A stretch of 64,000 bases of DNA, from NCBI GenBank assembly GCA_009691715.1, contig SIAN01000010.1, forward strand, positions 38,631-102,630. The letters run 5' to 3'. Shown piece by piece: positions 42,633 to 51,469 of this stretch. Source of the DNA: Planctomycetota bacterium. GTDB taxonomy: Bacteria > Planctomycetota > B15-G4 > SIAN01. The notes under the pieces are model-generated. The model was not told where the DNA came from and did no database searches. It saw nothing but the letters and a program-made list of their open reading frames with translations. A program made the translations under genes and the position numbers. Position 1 is the first letter of the stretch; every line of letters begins with the position of its first letter.

Positions 42633-43865
42633 TCAGTCGAGCGCCGGCTGGATCGCGTCGAAGCGCAGCGTGATCCCGTCACGCGTGCAGGACGCCGTCG
42701 CCATCGGCGCGCCGCCCATCAGCCTGGCCATGCTGGCGGAGACCTTCGCCAGCTCGTCGTCGGCGAGGGGCGGCCCGGCGACCAGGAAGTCGACGTACTG
42801 ATCGTGCGGCTCGACCCGCAGCGTCAATCGCGACCCGCTCTTCGGCGAGGAGGCTTGCGACATCTCGATGAGCGCCGCGGCGAGCGCGCACGCCGCCTCG
42901 GGCAGGTCGGCATGGAGTGCGAGGTTGGCGTCGAACGGTTGGATCTTGACGCCGCCGGCGCACCGAGTCTCGTGGAGCGCCGTGGTGAGCGCCGCCGAGA
43001 GGACCTGGTACACCCAGGCGATGTCGCCACCGTCGGGGCTGACGGTCGTCTCCACGGCATCGATCACGACCGACGCCTGATCGATGTCCGATGCGAAGTT
43101 CCGCAGCAGATTGCGGACGTCGTTCACGGCGGCTTGACCCGCGCCGAGCACTGCGGCGTTGCGCGCGAGCTGCTCGGAGTTGAGTTCGCCGCGCGCGGCG
43201 GCCGCGAGCAGTTCGCTGCCACCGGCTAGGTCGGCGAGCGCAGCGTCCATCAGCCCGCCCGCCATCGAAATACGGCAGAGCACGTTGCGCAGCTCGGCGA
43301 AGGCGGGCCGGACGGCGCGGCCAGCGAGCGCTCGCGTTTTGCGCGCCGGGCTCGCAAGGATCTCGTCGATCTTCTCCGCGACCGAACGCAGGACTTCGAG
43401 CGTGGTGTCGTCGAGGGAGTGCGGCACGACATCGATCACGCACAACGAACCAATCACCTGGTCTTCGGAGTGGATCGGCACTCCGGCATAGGCTCGCAGG
43501 CCGTAGCTCTCGATCAGCGCGCGCGGGAGGTCGGGGCATTCATTGGTGTCGGGGACGCACAACGGACGGTCGGTCGCGACGATGAATTGGCAGAACGAGG
43601 CACAGCGATCGGTGGCGCGCGAAGCCTCGAGGTCGGGAGGGAGGCCCACCGCCGCGATGAATCGCTGCGTCCGCCGCAGCACGATGCTGATCGCGGCGAT
43701 CGGGAAGCCGGCGCGCTTCGCCGTCTCGGCCACCAGGGCGTCGAGCTGCGGTTGCAACGACGCATTGCGAAACAGCTTCGCCGCGGCAACGAGCCGGTCG
43801 TCGGCATCGAGAACGCGGCTCGGGTCCGGTTCGTGGTGCGCTAGCGCTTCGAGGCGAGATTCCAT
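42633..43865 (-). CDS. GAF-domain protein with a histidine-kinase-like C-terminal region
   Basis: 410 residues from ATG 43865 (AGGAG upstream, in the stretch before the start). The GAF domain is clear: 'LVAETAKRAGFPIAAISIVL', 'CASFCQFIVATDRPLCVPDT', 'LRAYAGVPIHSEDQVIGSLC', 'VIDVVPHSLDDTTLEVLRSV'. The C-terminal half is helical and then HATPase-like ('LPEAACALAAALIEMSQASS', 'VDFLVAGPPLADDELAKVSA'), but no His box and no canonical N or G boxes are visible. It is possibly a degenerate kinase or a phosphotransfer partner binding a small ligand through GAF. Monocistronic and convergent with the hydrolase. Confidence 0.75.
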   Translation of the reverse strand: MESRLEALAHHEPDPSRVLDADDRLVAAAKLFRNASLQPQLDALVAETAKRAGFPIAAISIVLRRTQRFIAAVGLPPDLEASRATDRCASFCQFIVATDRPLCVPDTNECPDLPRALIESYGLRAYAGVPIHSEDQVIGSLCVIDVVPHSLDDTTLEVLRSVAEKIDEILASPARKTRALAGRAVRPAFAELRNVLCRISMAGGLMDAALADLAGGSELLAAAARGELNSEQLARNAAVLGAGQAAVNDVRNLLRNFASDIDQASVVIDAVETTVSPDGGDIAWVYQVLSAALTTALHETRCAGGVKIQPFDANLALHADLPEAACALAAALIEMSQASSPKSGSRLTLRVEPHDQYVDFLVAGPPLADDELAKVSASMARLMGGAPMATASCTRDGITLRFDAIQPALD

Positions 43866-43962
43866 TGGGGAGGGTCTCCTGCGACCCGCTCCCATCGTCG
43901 CCAACCCGGCCGCCGTCCGTGACGCGGAATTCCCCTCGGTTCGGGAGATGCCCCGGGCTCCC

Positions 43963-45141
43963 TCAGAGCCGCTTGAAGAAATCGTCCGAGTCGTCGATCT
44001 CGCTCAGGAACTTCTTGAACTCGTCCTTGCTCGCTTCGTCGATGCGGGCGCCTTCCGACGCGCGCGCGGCACCCAGGACGCGGTCGACCACGGCATTGGG
44101 CACGTAGACCTCGCCCGACAGCTCCTTGTCGAGCACGATCTCCTCGATCTCGATCAGCCCGAATCGCACCAGCACCGACTTCTTCGCGAACAGCTTGCGC
44201 CGCCGGATCAGATCTTCCTCGCTCTTCGCGACCAGCTTCAGCAGGTCGGCGGCGTCGAGGTAGGGCGTGCCCTGCGTCAGCTCCTGGAAGATCAGCGCGA
44301 CCAGGATCACCTGGTGCTCGATCTCCAAGTGCAGCTCCTGGCAGAGCTTGACCAGCGGGAAGCGCGCGGCGCCCGGCGTCGCGGCCAGACGCGCCTCGAT
44401 CAGCGCGATCGTGCGCGGGATCTGCCGTTGCAGCAGCGTGAGCGAGTCGGGCAGCTCGGCATCGTCGAGCTCGTCGGTGTAGTCGGAGTGGAACAGCTTG
44501 GCCGCCCGCTTCTGGAACAGTCGAGCGAGGCGGCGCAGATCGGTCAGGTGCTCGAGGTGGCTGCGGTACGGCTTCTTGCCGAGGTCGGAGCCGGCGCGTT
44601 CGCTGTCTCGCTGTCGTCGCGGTCGCAGTGCGCGCAGCAGGATCCGGAAGGCGCGGTCGGAGAGGCGGTAGCGCAGGTCGAGCAGTTCCGGATCGCCCTC
44701 GGCACCCTGCAACTCGGGCACGATCACGCCGGCCGCGATCAGGCGCGAGTCGGGCGCCAGCAACCGCACCCCTTCCAGCAGCCCGAACGACGAATCGCAG
44801 ACGATCCCGAGCAGCTCGCGCCCCTTCAGCGAGGTGTCGTCGTGGCTCAAGCGCCGTTTCAGGAGCTCGACCATCAACAGCATGTGCTCCTTGCCGAGCC
44901 GGTAGCGGCGGACCAGCAGGTGCAACGGCCCGCTGCCTTCGATCTCCTTCAGCAACTTGCCGACTTGCGCGACTCGCGAACGCGCGCGCCGCGACAGTGC
45001 GCGTTGCTCGGTTTGATCGAGCGACAGTTCGCGCTGGTCGCGCCGCAGCCGACCGAGTTCGTCCGCGAGGTCGAGCAGCCGCTTCAGCAGCAGGCGATCG
45101 TGGCGCGGGTTCATGTTGGCAGCGTAGCCCGGTTGATTCAT
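43963..45141 (-). CDS. Helical protein of unknown function
   Basis: 392 residues, rich in Leu, Arg, Asp and Glu, with no signal peptide. 'LHLLVRRYRLGKEHMLLMVE' and 'LKGRELLGIVCDSSFGLLEG' resemble the N-terminal domain found ahead of the AAA module in some bacterial winged-helix ATPases, but no Walker motif is present. It ends with an acidic tail 'EIDDSDDFFKRL'. The start could be 45141 or 45114. It may be a stand-alone adaptor. Low certainty about any role. Confidence 0.6.
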   Translation of the reverse strand: MNQPGYAANMNPRHDRLLLKRLLDLADELGRLRRDQRELSLDQTEQRALSRRARSRVAQVGKLLKEIEGSGPLHLLVRRYRLGKEHMLLMVELLKRRLSHDDTSLKGRELLGIVCDSSFGLLEGVRLLAPDSRLIAAGVIVPELQGAEGDPELLDLRYRLSDRAFRILLRALRPRRQRDSERAGSDLGKKPYRSHLEHLTDLRRLARLFQKRAAKLFHSDYTDELDDAELPDSLTLLQRQIPRTIALIEARLAATPGAARFPLVKLCQELHLEIEHQVILVALIFQELTQGTPYLDAADLLKLVAKSEEDLIRRRKLFAKKSVLVRFGLIEIEEIVLDKELSGEVYVPNAVVDRVLGAARASEGARIDEASKDEFKKFLSEIDDSDDFFKRL

Positions 45142-45205
45142 GAGCCCTTACTTCGGCTCGTTCTGTCGGCGCATGACTTCGTCGGAAAACCGCGTTCCTT
45201 CCTCA

Positions 45206-45223
45206 GCGGGTCTTTGGACCCGC
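45206..45223. other. Small perfect hairpin in a divergent intergenic region
   Basis: GCGGGTC-TTTG-GACCCGC (7-bp stem) lies in the 235-bp gap between the leftward gene starting at 45141 and the rightward Ppx/GppA gene. It could be an operator or leader structure; nothing further supports either. Confidence 0.35.
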
Positions 45224-45376
45224 ATCGTCGGAGCCGCGATTTCCATCCTCGTCCTGCACCGACATCCCTTCGCCTCGCGACGGGGCTCATGAATCGCCCG
45301 GGCTGGCCGCGCGCCGCGGTAGCTTCTGCGGATCGGGCGCCGGGTCGGCGGACCCCTGGTCGAGGAGCAGCAGTCG

Positions 45377-46285
45377 ATGGGGCGGATCGTCGCGGGTGCC
45401 GACTTCGGCTCGAACAAGACCGGCTACATCGTCGCCGAGGCCAAGGGCGGCGAGCTCCACCCGATCGAGCGCGAAAGCCGCTTCACCCGTCTGGCCGAGG
45501 GCATGGGCAAGAGCGGCCGCATCCATGGCGAGGCGGTGCTGCGGTTGCTGGCGTGGTGCGAGGAGATCAGGAAGCGCCTGAAGAAGCACGAGGTCGAGAA
45601 GTTCCGCGCGGTCGGCACCGAGGCGCTGCGCCGGGCCTCGAACCAGCGCGAGGTGGTCGAGATGGTCGGCGACGTGCTCGGCTGGCCGCTTGAAGTGGTG
45701 AGCGGCGAGGAGGAGGGGCGGATCACCTTCGCCGGCGTGCGCCTGCGCTACCAGAAAGGACCGCTCGCGATCATCGACATCGGCGGCGGCTCGACCGAGC
45801 TGGTGATCGGCAGCGAACCGCCGAAGCGCGGCGAGGAGCCGCTCGAAGTGAAGAGCCTGCGCATGGGCGCGGTGATCCTGACCGAGCGCCACGGCGAAGA
45901 CTGGGATGCGCTGTGCAAGGCGGTGCGCCAGGAGCTGCGCGGCTTCTCTCCCGACACCGAGTTGCCAGGCGTGCTCACCGTGCTCGGTGGCACCGGCGCC
46001 AACCTCGCGATGATGGACCTCAACGAACACGATCTCGACGATCAGCATGTCGAAGCGCACGTCGTCGAGCGCCGGCGCCTCGAAGAGCTGCGCAAGAAGA
46101 CCCAGGCGATGAGTCCGAAGCAGCGGATCGAGAAGCTCGGACTGTTGCCGCAGCGCGCTGACGTGCAGCTGGCCGGTCTCGCGATTCTCGAGACCTGCCT
46201 CGACCACCTCGGCATCAAGGCGGTGCGTGCCACCCGCTACGCATTGCGCCACGGCGTGCTGCGTTCGATCGCGCCGCGGGACTGA
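45377..46285 (+). CDS. Ppx/GppA-family phosphatase
   Basis: 302 residues of the ASKHA fold: phosphate-1 loop 'AGADFGSNKTGYIVAEAKGG', 'RAVGTEALRRASNQREVVEM', 'GWPLEVVSGEEEGRITFAGV', phosphate-2 loop 'LAIIDIGGGSTELVIGSE', then 'LRMGAVILTERHGEDW'. This short form (no C-terminal HD domain) hydrolyses polyphosphate or pppGpp in characterised relatives. The G-S-N-K variant in place of the usual G-T-N-S is notable. Cytoplasmic. It lies 3 bp before the signal peptidase gene, so both are likely co-transcribed. Confidence 0.9.
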   Translation: MGRIVAGADFGSNKTGYIVAEAKGGELHPIERESRFTRLAEGMGKSGRIHGEAVLRLLAWCEEIRKRLKKHEVEKFRAVGTEALRRASNQREVVEMVGDVLGWPLEVVSGEEEGRITFAGVRLRYQKGPLAIIDIGGGSTELVIGSEPPKRGEEPLEVKSLRMGAVILTERHGEDWDALCKAVRQELRGFSPDTELPGVLTVLGGTGANLAMMDLNEHDLDDQHVEAHVVERRRLEELRKKTQAMSPKQRIEKLGLLPQRADVQLAGLAILETCLDHLGIKAVRATRYALRHGVLRSIAPRD

Positions 46286-46288
46286 ACG

Positions 46289-47512
46289 ATGACACCACAG
46301 GTCTTCGCCAATCCGCCGTCGCTGCCGCCGCGCAGGCGCCGCTTGCCGTGGCGGGGAGCGCTGGTGGTCGCGCTCATGCTGGTTGCGGTGCGCCTGCTGT
46401 TGCTCGAGTCATTGGTGGTTGGCTCCGGCTCGATGGAGCCGCTCCTGCATGGCGACCCGACGGCAGGTGATCACGTGCTGGTCGCGCGTCAGGCGTGGCG
46501 CCTTCGTGCCCCGCAACGGTTCGATCTGGTCGTGTTCGAGCGTGACGGCGAGGATGCGCGCGCCGACGAACGCGTCGTCGTCAAGCGGGTCGCGGGCGTC
46601 GGCGGCGAGTCGGTGCGGATCGCTGGTGGCGAGCTGTTCGTGCGTGGCGCGGGCGGCGCGGAAGAGCAGGTCATCAAGCGCTATTCCGAGTTTCGCAGGC
46701 TCCTGGTGCCGCTGTGGCGCGAGCGGTTCGATGGCGCGGCGCTCGGACGACTGGTCCCGCTCGATCCGGGTTGCGTCGAACTGCGCGCCCGCGAGTTCGC
46801 CATGGACGGAAGCGATCCGGGGCTCGCGTGCGGAGTCGAGTGGGTGGGCGATGCCGCGGCGTTCGACGATGGCTGGCTCGCGGCGGATGGAACGCATTAT
46901 CCTGGCCGGAACCGCGTCGCCGATCTCTGCTTCGCGCTCGACGTCGTGGTCGAGGACGCCGCCACCTGCGTCGGTTTCGAGTTCGCGCTGGCGGAGAATC
47001 GTTGCGAGCTGATCGCGCAGCCCGTCGCAGGGGTCTGGCGGATCGACTTGGTCGTGACCGATCGCACCGGTGAATCCGCGCGCGCGACCTGGCGCGGCAC
47101 CGCTTCGCCCGTCACCGTCGGCTCGGCGCAGCGATTCGAGTTCTGGCACGTCGACGGGGGGGTCGGAGCCGCGATCGACGGAGCCGTGGCGTTCGAGGAG
47201 CGGCTCGATCGGCGCTCCGATGTCGTCATCGCTGGTTCCGTACTCGGCGCGCCGACTTTGAAGATCCGCAACGGTCGCGCGCGCCTGGTCGGCTGCGAGG
47301 TCCTGCGCGACCTGCATTGGACGGCGCCTTCCGACGCGCCGTACGACTGCGGCGCCGAGGCGTGCGAAGTCCCCGAGGGCCGCCTGTTCGTCCTGGGCGA
47401 CGCGAGCGATCAGTCGATCGACAGTCGTCACTACGGGACGGTCGCGGTCGGAGCGCTGCGCGGCCGGCCGCTCTTGGTCTGGCGACCGACCGTCCGGTGG
47501 CGCTGGCTCTGA
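46289..47512 (+). CDS. lepB: Signal peptidase I with a large insertion
   Basis: 407 residues. One N-terminal transmembrane helix (about 22-45) precedes the catalytic Ser48 in 'GSGSMEPLL', Lys99 in 'VVVKRVAGVGGESV' and, near the C-terminus, box E 'VLGDASDQSIDSRHYG'. Between box D (about 110) and box E (about 370) lie roughly 250 extra residues with a lectin/LamG-like texture ('FEFWHVDGGVGAAIDGAVAF', 'VVIAGSVLGAPTLKIRNGRA'), much longer than in typical enzymes. It cleaves signal peptides of exported proteins at the membrane; the insertion may bind substrate or cell-wall material. Confidence 0.88.
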   Translation: MTPQVFANPPSLPPRRRRLPWRGALVVALMLVAVRLLLLESLVVGSGSMEPLLHGDPTAGDHVLVARQAWRLRAPQRFDLVVFERDGEDARADERVVVKRVAGVGGESVRIAGGELFVRGAGGAEEQVIKRYSEFRRLLVPLWRERFDGAALGRLVPLDPGCVELRAREFAMDGSDPGLACGVEWVGDAAAFDDGWLAADGTHYPGRNRVADLCFALDVVVEDAATCVGFEFALAENRCELIAQPVAGVWRIDLVVTDRTGESARATWRGTASPVTVGSAQRFEFWHVDGGVGAAIDGAVAFEERLDRRSDVVIAGSVLGAPTLKIRNGRARLVGCEVLRDLHWTAPSDAPYDCGAEACEVPEGRLFVLGDASDQSIDSRHYGTVAVGALRGRPLLVWRPTVRWRWL

Positions 47513-47580
47513 GCGGGGCTATATTTTCGGCTCGATCGGTGGCGATGGAGCCTCGCCACTCGTCGACTGGGAAACCTCCG

Positions 47581-49254
47581 ATGAAATTCATCCACGTCAC
47601 GCTCCCGTCGCTTTCGTTCGTTGTGCTGCTCGCAGGTCACGCGCGCGCTCAGTTGCCCGGCCCGACGCTGACCGGTCAGGAGTTCGGCTACTTCGGCATG
47701 CGCATGGTCGATGTCGGCGATCTGAACGGCGACGGGTGCGCCGAACTCGCCATCGCCGAACAAGGCTGGGATGCGCCGGGAGTGGCGACAGTCGGTCGCG
47801 TCACCCTTGTCGATGGCGCCAGCGGCACGGTGCTGCGTACCCACGACGGAGCGAACTTCGAGGATCGACTCGGCTCCTCCATCGCTGCGCTCGGGGACTG
47901 GGACGGCGACGGGGTGAACGACTATGCGATCGGCGTGCCCGGCACCGATACGTCGCGGCCGGACGTCGGATCGATCATGATCGTGAGCGGCGTGACCGGA
48001 GCCACTTTCGTCACGCTCTTCGGCACGACGACGCAAACGATGATCGGTTACGAGATGGCTGGAATCGGCGACGCTGACGGCGACGGCATCGGTGACCTGT
48101 TGGTCAGCATGTACCTGCTCGGCGACGCGCGCATCTACTTCTCGAGTGGCGCGTCCTACCAGCAGATCCCGGGCTCCTCCAGCAGCAAGTTCGGGGTCGT
48201 CGTCGCCCGGCTCGGAGACCTCGACGGCGACTCGATCGACGAATTCGCGATTTCGGAAACCGGATGGGATCCCGGCTACCCGGACATCAATCGCGGACGC
48301 GTCCACGTCTATTCGGGCGCGACCATCACGCGGATCGGGACCGTCGCTGGATTGCAGAGCGGCGACGCGTTCGGCAACGCGATCGCTCGACTCGGTGATC
48401 TCGACGGCGACGGCGTGTCGGATTTCGCAGCCAGCGCGTCAGGCGCGAATTACGCGTTCATCGGCAGAACCGGCTACGTCCAGATCGTCAGCGGCGCCAC
48501 GTTGCTGCCGCTGTTCGTGATCGGCGGGGCTGCCTCCGACGACCAGCTCGGTGTTGCGATCTGCGGCATGGCCGACTTGAACCACGACGCGATCGACGAT
48601 TTCGCTGTCACTTCGGTGAACGGCGGTGCGCAGGACCTCGGCCTGGTCGAAGTGCGTTCAGGCCGCGACGCCAGCGTGCTGTGGACGATCGAGGGTGTCG
48701 CGAACTCGACCTCTGCGAACGTCAACTTCGGTTCGCTCGCGGGCGGCGACTGGAACGGCGATGGAGTCGGCGATCTCGCCGTGGGCGATTTGCTCTTCAG
48801 CGTCTTCGATCCGGTCACTGCAACCTGGCTCTATCCAGGGCAGGTCGCGCTGTGGCTGGGTGCGCCGGCGTTCAGCGAGAGCTACGGCGCGGGCTGGCCA
48901 GGGACCAACGGCATCCCGTCGCTTGACGCCGTGAATGACCCGGGCTTCGGTCAGACGCTCGATGTCGCGATCGGCAACTCCGCCGGCGTGACGACGCTCG
49001 CGCTCTTGCTGGTGGGCACCGCCCCGGCGGCGATCCCGGTCAAGGACGGGACGCTGCTGGTGGTCGCCGACTTCTTTTCCACCTACCTCTTGCTGCCGGC
49101 CGGCGGCACCACGCTGAGCGAAGACATTCCCGACGACCCCGCACTCGCCTTCGTCGACCTCTACATGCAAGTGCTCGAGGCCGATTTTGGCGCATCGCGC
49201 AGGGTCGCGTTCACCCCTGGGCTTCGCCTGCGGTTCGGTTTCGACGTGCCGTGA
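47581..49254 (+). CDS. Secreted FG-GAP (integrin-alpha-like) repeat protein
   Basis: 557 residues from ATG 47581. Signal peptide about 1-22 (ending ARAQ). Six to seven FG-GAP blades carry the calcium loop DxNGDG: 'VDVGDLNGDGCAELAIAE', 'GDWDGDGVNDYAIGVP', 'GDADGDGIGDLLVSMY', 'GDLDGDSIDEFAIS', 'GDLDGDGVSDFAAS', 'GDWNGDGVGDLAVGD'. They form a beta-propeller. The last ~110 residues ('DPGFGQTLDVAIGNSAGVTT', 'STYLLLPAGG') look like a C-terminal domain that may serve sorting. A TATATT at 47521-47526 could be part of its promoter. Confidence 0.85.
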   Translation: MKFIHVTLPSLSFVVLLAGHARAQLPGPTLTGQEFGYFGMRMVDVGDLNGDGCAELAIAEQGWDAPGVATVGRVTLVDGASGTVLRTHDGANFEDRLGSSIAALGDWDGDGVNDYAIGVPGTDTSRPDVGSIMIVSGVTGATFVTLFGTTTQTMIGYEMAGIGDADGDGIGDLLVSMYLLGDARIYFSSGASYQQIPGSSSSKFGVVVARLGDLDGDSIDEFAISETGWDPGYPDINRGRVHVYSGATITRIGTVAGLQSGDAFGNAIARLGDLDGDGVSDFAASASGANYAFIGRTGYVQIVSGATLLPLFVIGGAASDDQLGVAICGMADLNHDAIDDFAVTSVNGGAQDLGLVEVRSGRDASVLWTIEGVANSTSANVNFGSLAGGDWNGDGVGDLAVGDLLFSVFDPVTATWLYPGQVALWLGAPAFSESYGAGWPGTNGIPSLDAVNDPGFGQTLDVAIGNSAGVTTLALLLVGTAPAAIPVKDGTLLVVADFFSTYLLLPAGGTTLSEDIPDDPALAFVDLYMQVLEADFGASRRVAFTPGLRLRFGFDVP

Positions 49255-49370
49255 GGCCGGCGCGGAGGTCCTCCGGGTAACCCACCGAGTCGCTCTCCTT
49301 CCGCCGAGGAAGCGGGATCGCTGTTCCCACCGCGCAACATGGGCAGCGCGACTGGGTTCTGTAGCCGACC

Positions 49371-50075
49371 ATGAGGTGCGCCCACGCGATGCCGCAGGAG
49401 ACGGGACAGACGGCGGGAGACGACGGCGCCGATCCGGGGCAGGTGTGGATGCTCGCGTTCCAGCGTGGCGACGACGCTGCGTTCACGGCCTTGGTTCACC
49501 ATTACGGAGCGCGCGTCCACGCCTTCTTCCGCCGCGGTGGAGCCGATCCCGCCGCGGCGGAGGATCTGGCGCAGGAGACGTTCCTACGAATTGCGCGCGC
49601 GCGCGACCGCTACGAGCCGACCGCCAAGTTCACGACCTGGCTTCATCGCATCCTGTTCCGGATCTCGCTCAACGACGCGACGCGCAATCGCTGGCGCCAC
49701 TCGGTCGGGATCGGCGGCGGCCGCGGCGAGCTTGGCGCGGGCGAGACGGATGGTTCCAACCTGCCCGAACTGGTGAGCAGCGCCGAGTCGCTGCCGGGCC
49801 GCGCGTTGGCGCAGGCGGAGCTACGCGAGCAGGTGCGTGCCGCAGTGGCCGCGCTGCCCGAGCCGCAGCGGACCGCGCTGCTGCTCCATCGCTTCGAGGA
49901 CCGTTCCTACGCCGAAGTGGCGGCGGCGCTCGGGCTGTCGCTGCCGGCGGTGAAGTCCCTGCTGTTCCGTGCCCGAGACAACGTGCGGCGACGCCTGGCG
50001 CCGTTGCTGGCCGACGACAGAAAATTGCGCGGCGAGCGCAACGATGTGCGCGACGAGGTGGACCATGGACTGTGA
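49371..50075 (+). CDS. ECF sigma factor (classic RpoE-like)
   Basis: 234 residues (start 49371 or 49389). Region 2: 'AFTALVHHYGARVHAFFRRG', 'AEDLAQETFLRIARARDRYE', 'KFTTWLHRILFRISLNDATR'. Region 4: 'AVAALPEPQRTALLLHRFED' and 'YAEVAAALGLSLPAVKSLLF'. Its end overlaps the anti-sigma gene by 11 bp. Distinct from the two kinase-linked sigmas at 11-17 kb: this one follows the usual sigma/anti-sigma plan. Confidence 0.92.
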   Translation: MRCAHAMPQETGQTAGDDGADPGQVWMLAFQRGDDAAFTALVHHYGARVHAFFRRGGADPAAAEDLAQETFLRIARARDRYEPTAKFTTWLHRILFRISLNDATRNRWRHSVGIGGGRGELGAGETDGSNLPELVSSAESLPGRALAQAELREQVRAAVAALPEPQRTALLLHRFEDRSYAEVAAALGLSLPAVKSLLFRARDNVRRRLAPLLADDRKLRGERNDVRDEVDHGL

Positions 50076-50577
50076 TCGATTCCGCGAGCTGTTGCCGGAA
50101 CTCCTGGCGCGCGACCTGACTGCCGATGACGCGGTCGCGGCGGAGCGCCACGCGCGGGGCTGCACGGTGTGCGCCAGCGAGCTCGTGCAGCACCGCCGGA
50201 CGTGGGAGCTGCTGGGCGTGCTCGAAGAGGAGCACCCGATGGCGCCAGCGCGGCTCGATCGCATGGCGGCGACCGCGTTGGCGCGGGCGGGTGAGCCGGA
50301 GGAGGGCGTGGCGCCGGTTGCGACGATGGAAGTGCTGGCGCTGTCGCGCTGGCGCTCGCCCTGGACGCGCGTGGCCGCGGCGGCCGTGCTGGTCGCCTCG
50401 ACCGCCTTCGTCACGCGCTGGTGGATCCGGCGCGAGGTGCTGCCCGAGTTCCTCGACGACGCCGAGTTCGTGATCCATTTCGAGCTGCTCCGCGACCTGT
50501 CGGATCTCGACGGCCAAGGTGAGTTGCTCGATCTCGACGACGAACTGATCGCGCTCGACGCGCTGCGGGGGGCGTGA
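50065..50577 (+). CDS. Zinc-finger anti-sigma factor
   Basis: 170 residues. The N-terminal ZAS motif H-x3-C-x2-C is present ('HARGCTVCASEL'), then a transmembrane helix 'TRVAAAAVLVASTAFVTRWW' and an acidic extracytoplasmic tail with repeated Leu-Asp ('LSDLDGQGELLDLDDELIAL'). It should hold the upstream sigma factor at the membrane until a signal arrives. It overlaps the sigma gene and ends 1 bp before the DUF3106 gene. Confidence 0.9.
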   Translation: MDCDRFRELLPELLARDLTADDAVAAERHARGCTVCASELVQHRRTWELLGVLEEEHPMAPARLDRMAATALARAGEPEEGVAPVATMEVLALSRWRSPWTRVAAAAVLVASTAFVTRWWIRREVLPEFLDDAEFVIHFELLRDLSDLDGQGELLDLDDELIALDALRGA

Positions 50578-50578
50578 C

Positions 50579-51469
50579 GTGGCGGCGCTGCTGATCGGGC
50601 TCGTGGTGGGGCTGCGCCTGGCGCTGGTGGGCGCCGTCAGCGTGCAGGCGGAGTCGCACGTGCCGTCGGCGGAGGAGCGGGCGAAGGTCCGCGCGCAGTG
50701 GGAAACGATGACGCCGCTCGAACGGGCCGAGCTCGAGCGCAACTGGCTGCGTTGGAGCGCATTGACCGCCGAGGATCGGGCGGTGATGACGCGACGCCAC
50801 CTGCGACTCGAGCGCGCCCGCCGTCGCGAACGGGAGAGCCTCGGCGGCGAGTTGCCGAAGGAGTGGCAGCCGCTTGATGAGAAGGCGCGCCGGCACGAGC
50901 TGTCGCGGCGCGCGCTTTCGGGCTTGCGCGCGAAGTTCGAGTCGCTGCCGCCCGAGGTGCGCGATTCCATCCAGGCCGGGTCGCGCTCGCAGCCGCCGCG
51001 CGAGCGCGAGCGGCGCGCGAAGCAGACGCTCGAGCCGTACGTCGAGTTTGCACTGGGCGAGCAGGTGCGCGCGATGGCGGAACGCGGCGAGCTGCCGAAG
51101 GAGGCGGCGATCGAGTTTGCGCGCAAGCTGCAGCGGGCGCCGGCGGAACGGCTCGCGCTGGTGAAGCAGTTCATCGGCGAGCATCCAGATGCATTTCACG
51201 TGCCGCCCGAGATCGCGGAACGGGTGCGCGGCGCCGCCGACCCGGCGACGGGATTGCGCCTCCTCGATCAGGTGCGGCGGCGGCGTGGCGATCGGCCGCC
51301 GTTCCCACCGCGATTGCCGCGGTTTCCGCGTGACGGGGCGCCCGACGGAAGGCCCGACGGACGACCTGAAGGAATTCGAGAGGGGCCGCCGCGACCGGAG
51401 GGCCAACGACAAGAAGGTCCGCGACCGGAGGGCGAAAGGAAACCGAGCGGGCGGTCGCCGTCTCAGTAA
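50579..51469 (+). CDS. DUF3106 protein
   Basis: 296 residues from a GTG at 50579 with a signal peptide (LLIGLVVGLRLALVGAVSVQ). 'QWETMTPLERAELERNWLRW' and 'LTAEDRAVMTRRHLRLERAR' are DUF3106 helical repeats, which commonly follow ECF/anti-sigma pairs. The C-terminus is low-complexity Pro-Arg-Gly-Glu. It is probably a periplasmic factor in the same signalling unit, by analogy with Spy/CpxP-like companions (inference). Its last 7 bases overlap the convergent SDR gene. Confidence 0.8.
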   Translation: MAALLIGLVVGLRLALVGAVSVQAESHVPSAEERAKVRAQWETMTPLERAELERNWLRWSALTAEDRAVMTRRHLRLERARRRERESLGGELPKEWQPLDEKARRHELSRRALSGLRAKFESLPPEVRDSIQAGSRSQPPRERERRAKQTLEPYVEFALGEQVRAMAERGELPKEAAIEFARKLQRAPAERLALVKQFIGEHPDAFHVPPEIAERVRGAADPATGLRLLDQVRRRRGDRPPFPPRLPRFPRDGAPDGRPDGRPEGIREGPPRPEGQRQEGPRPEGERKPSGRSPSQ

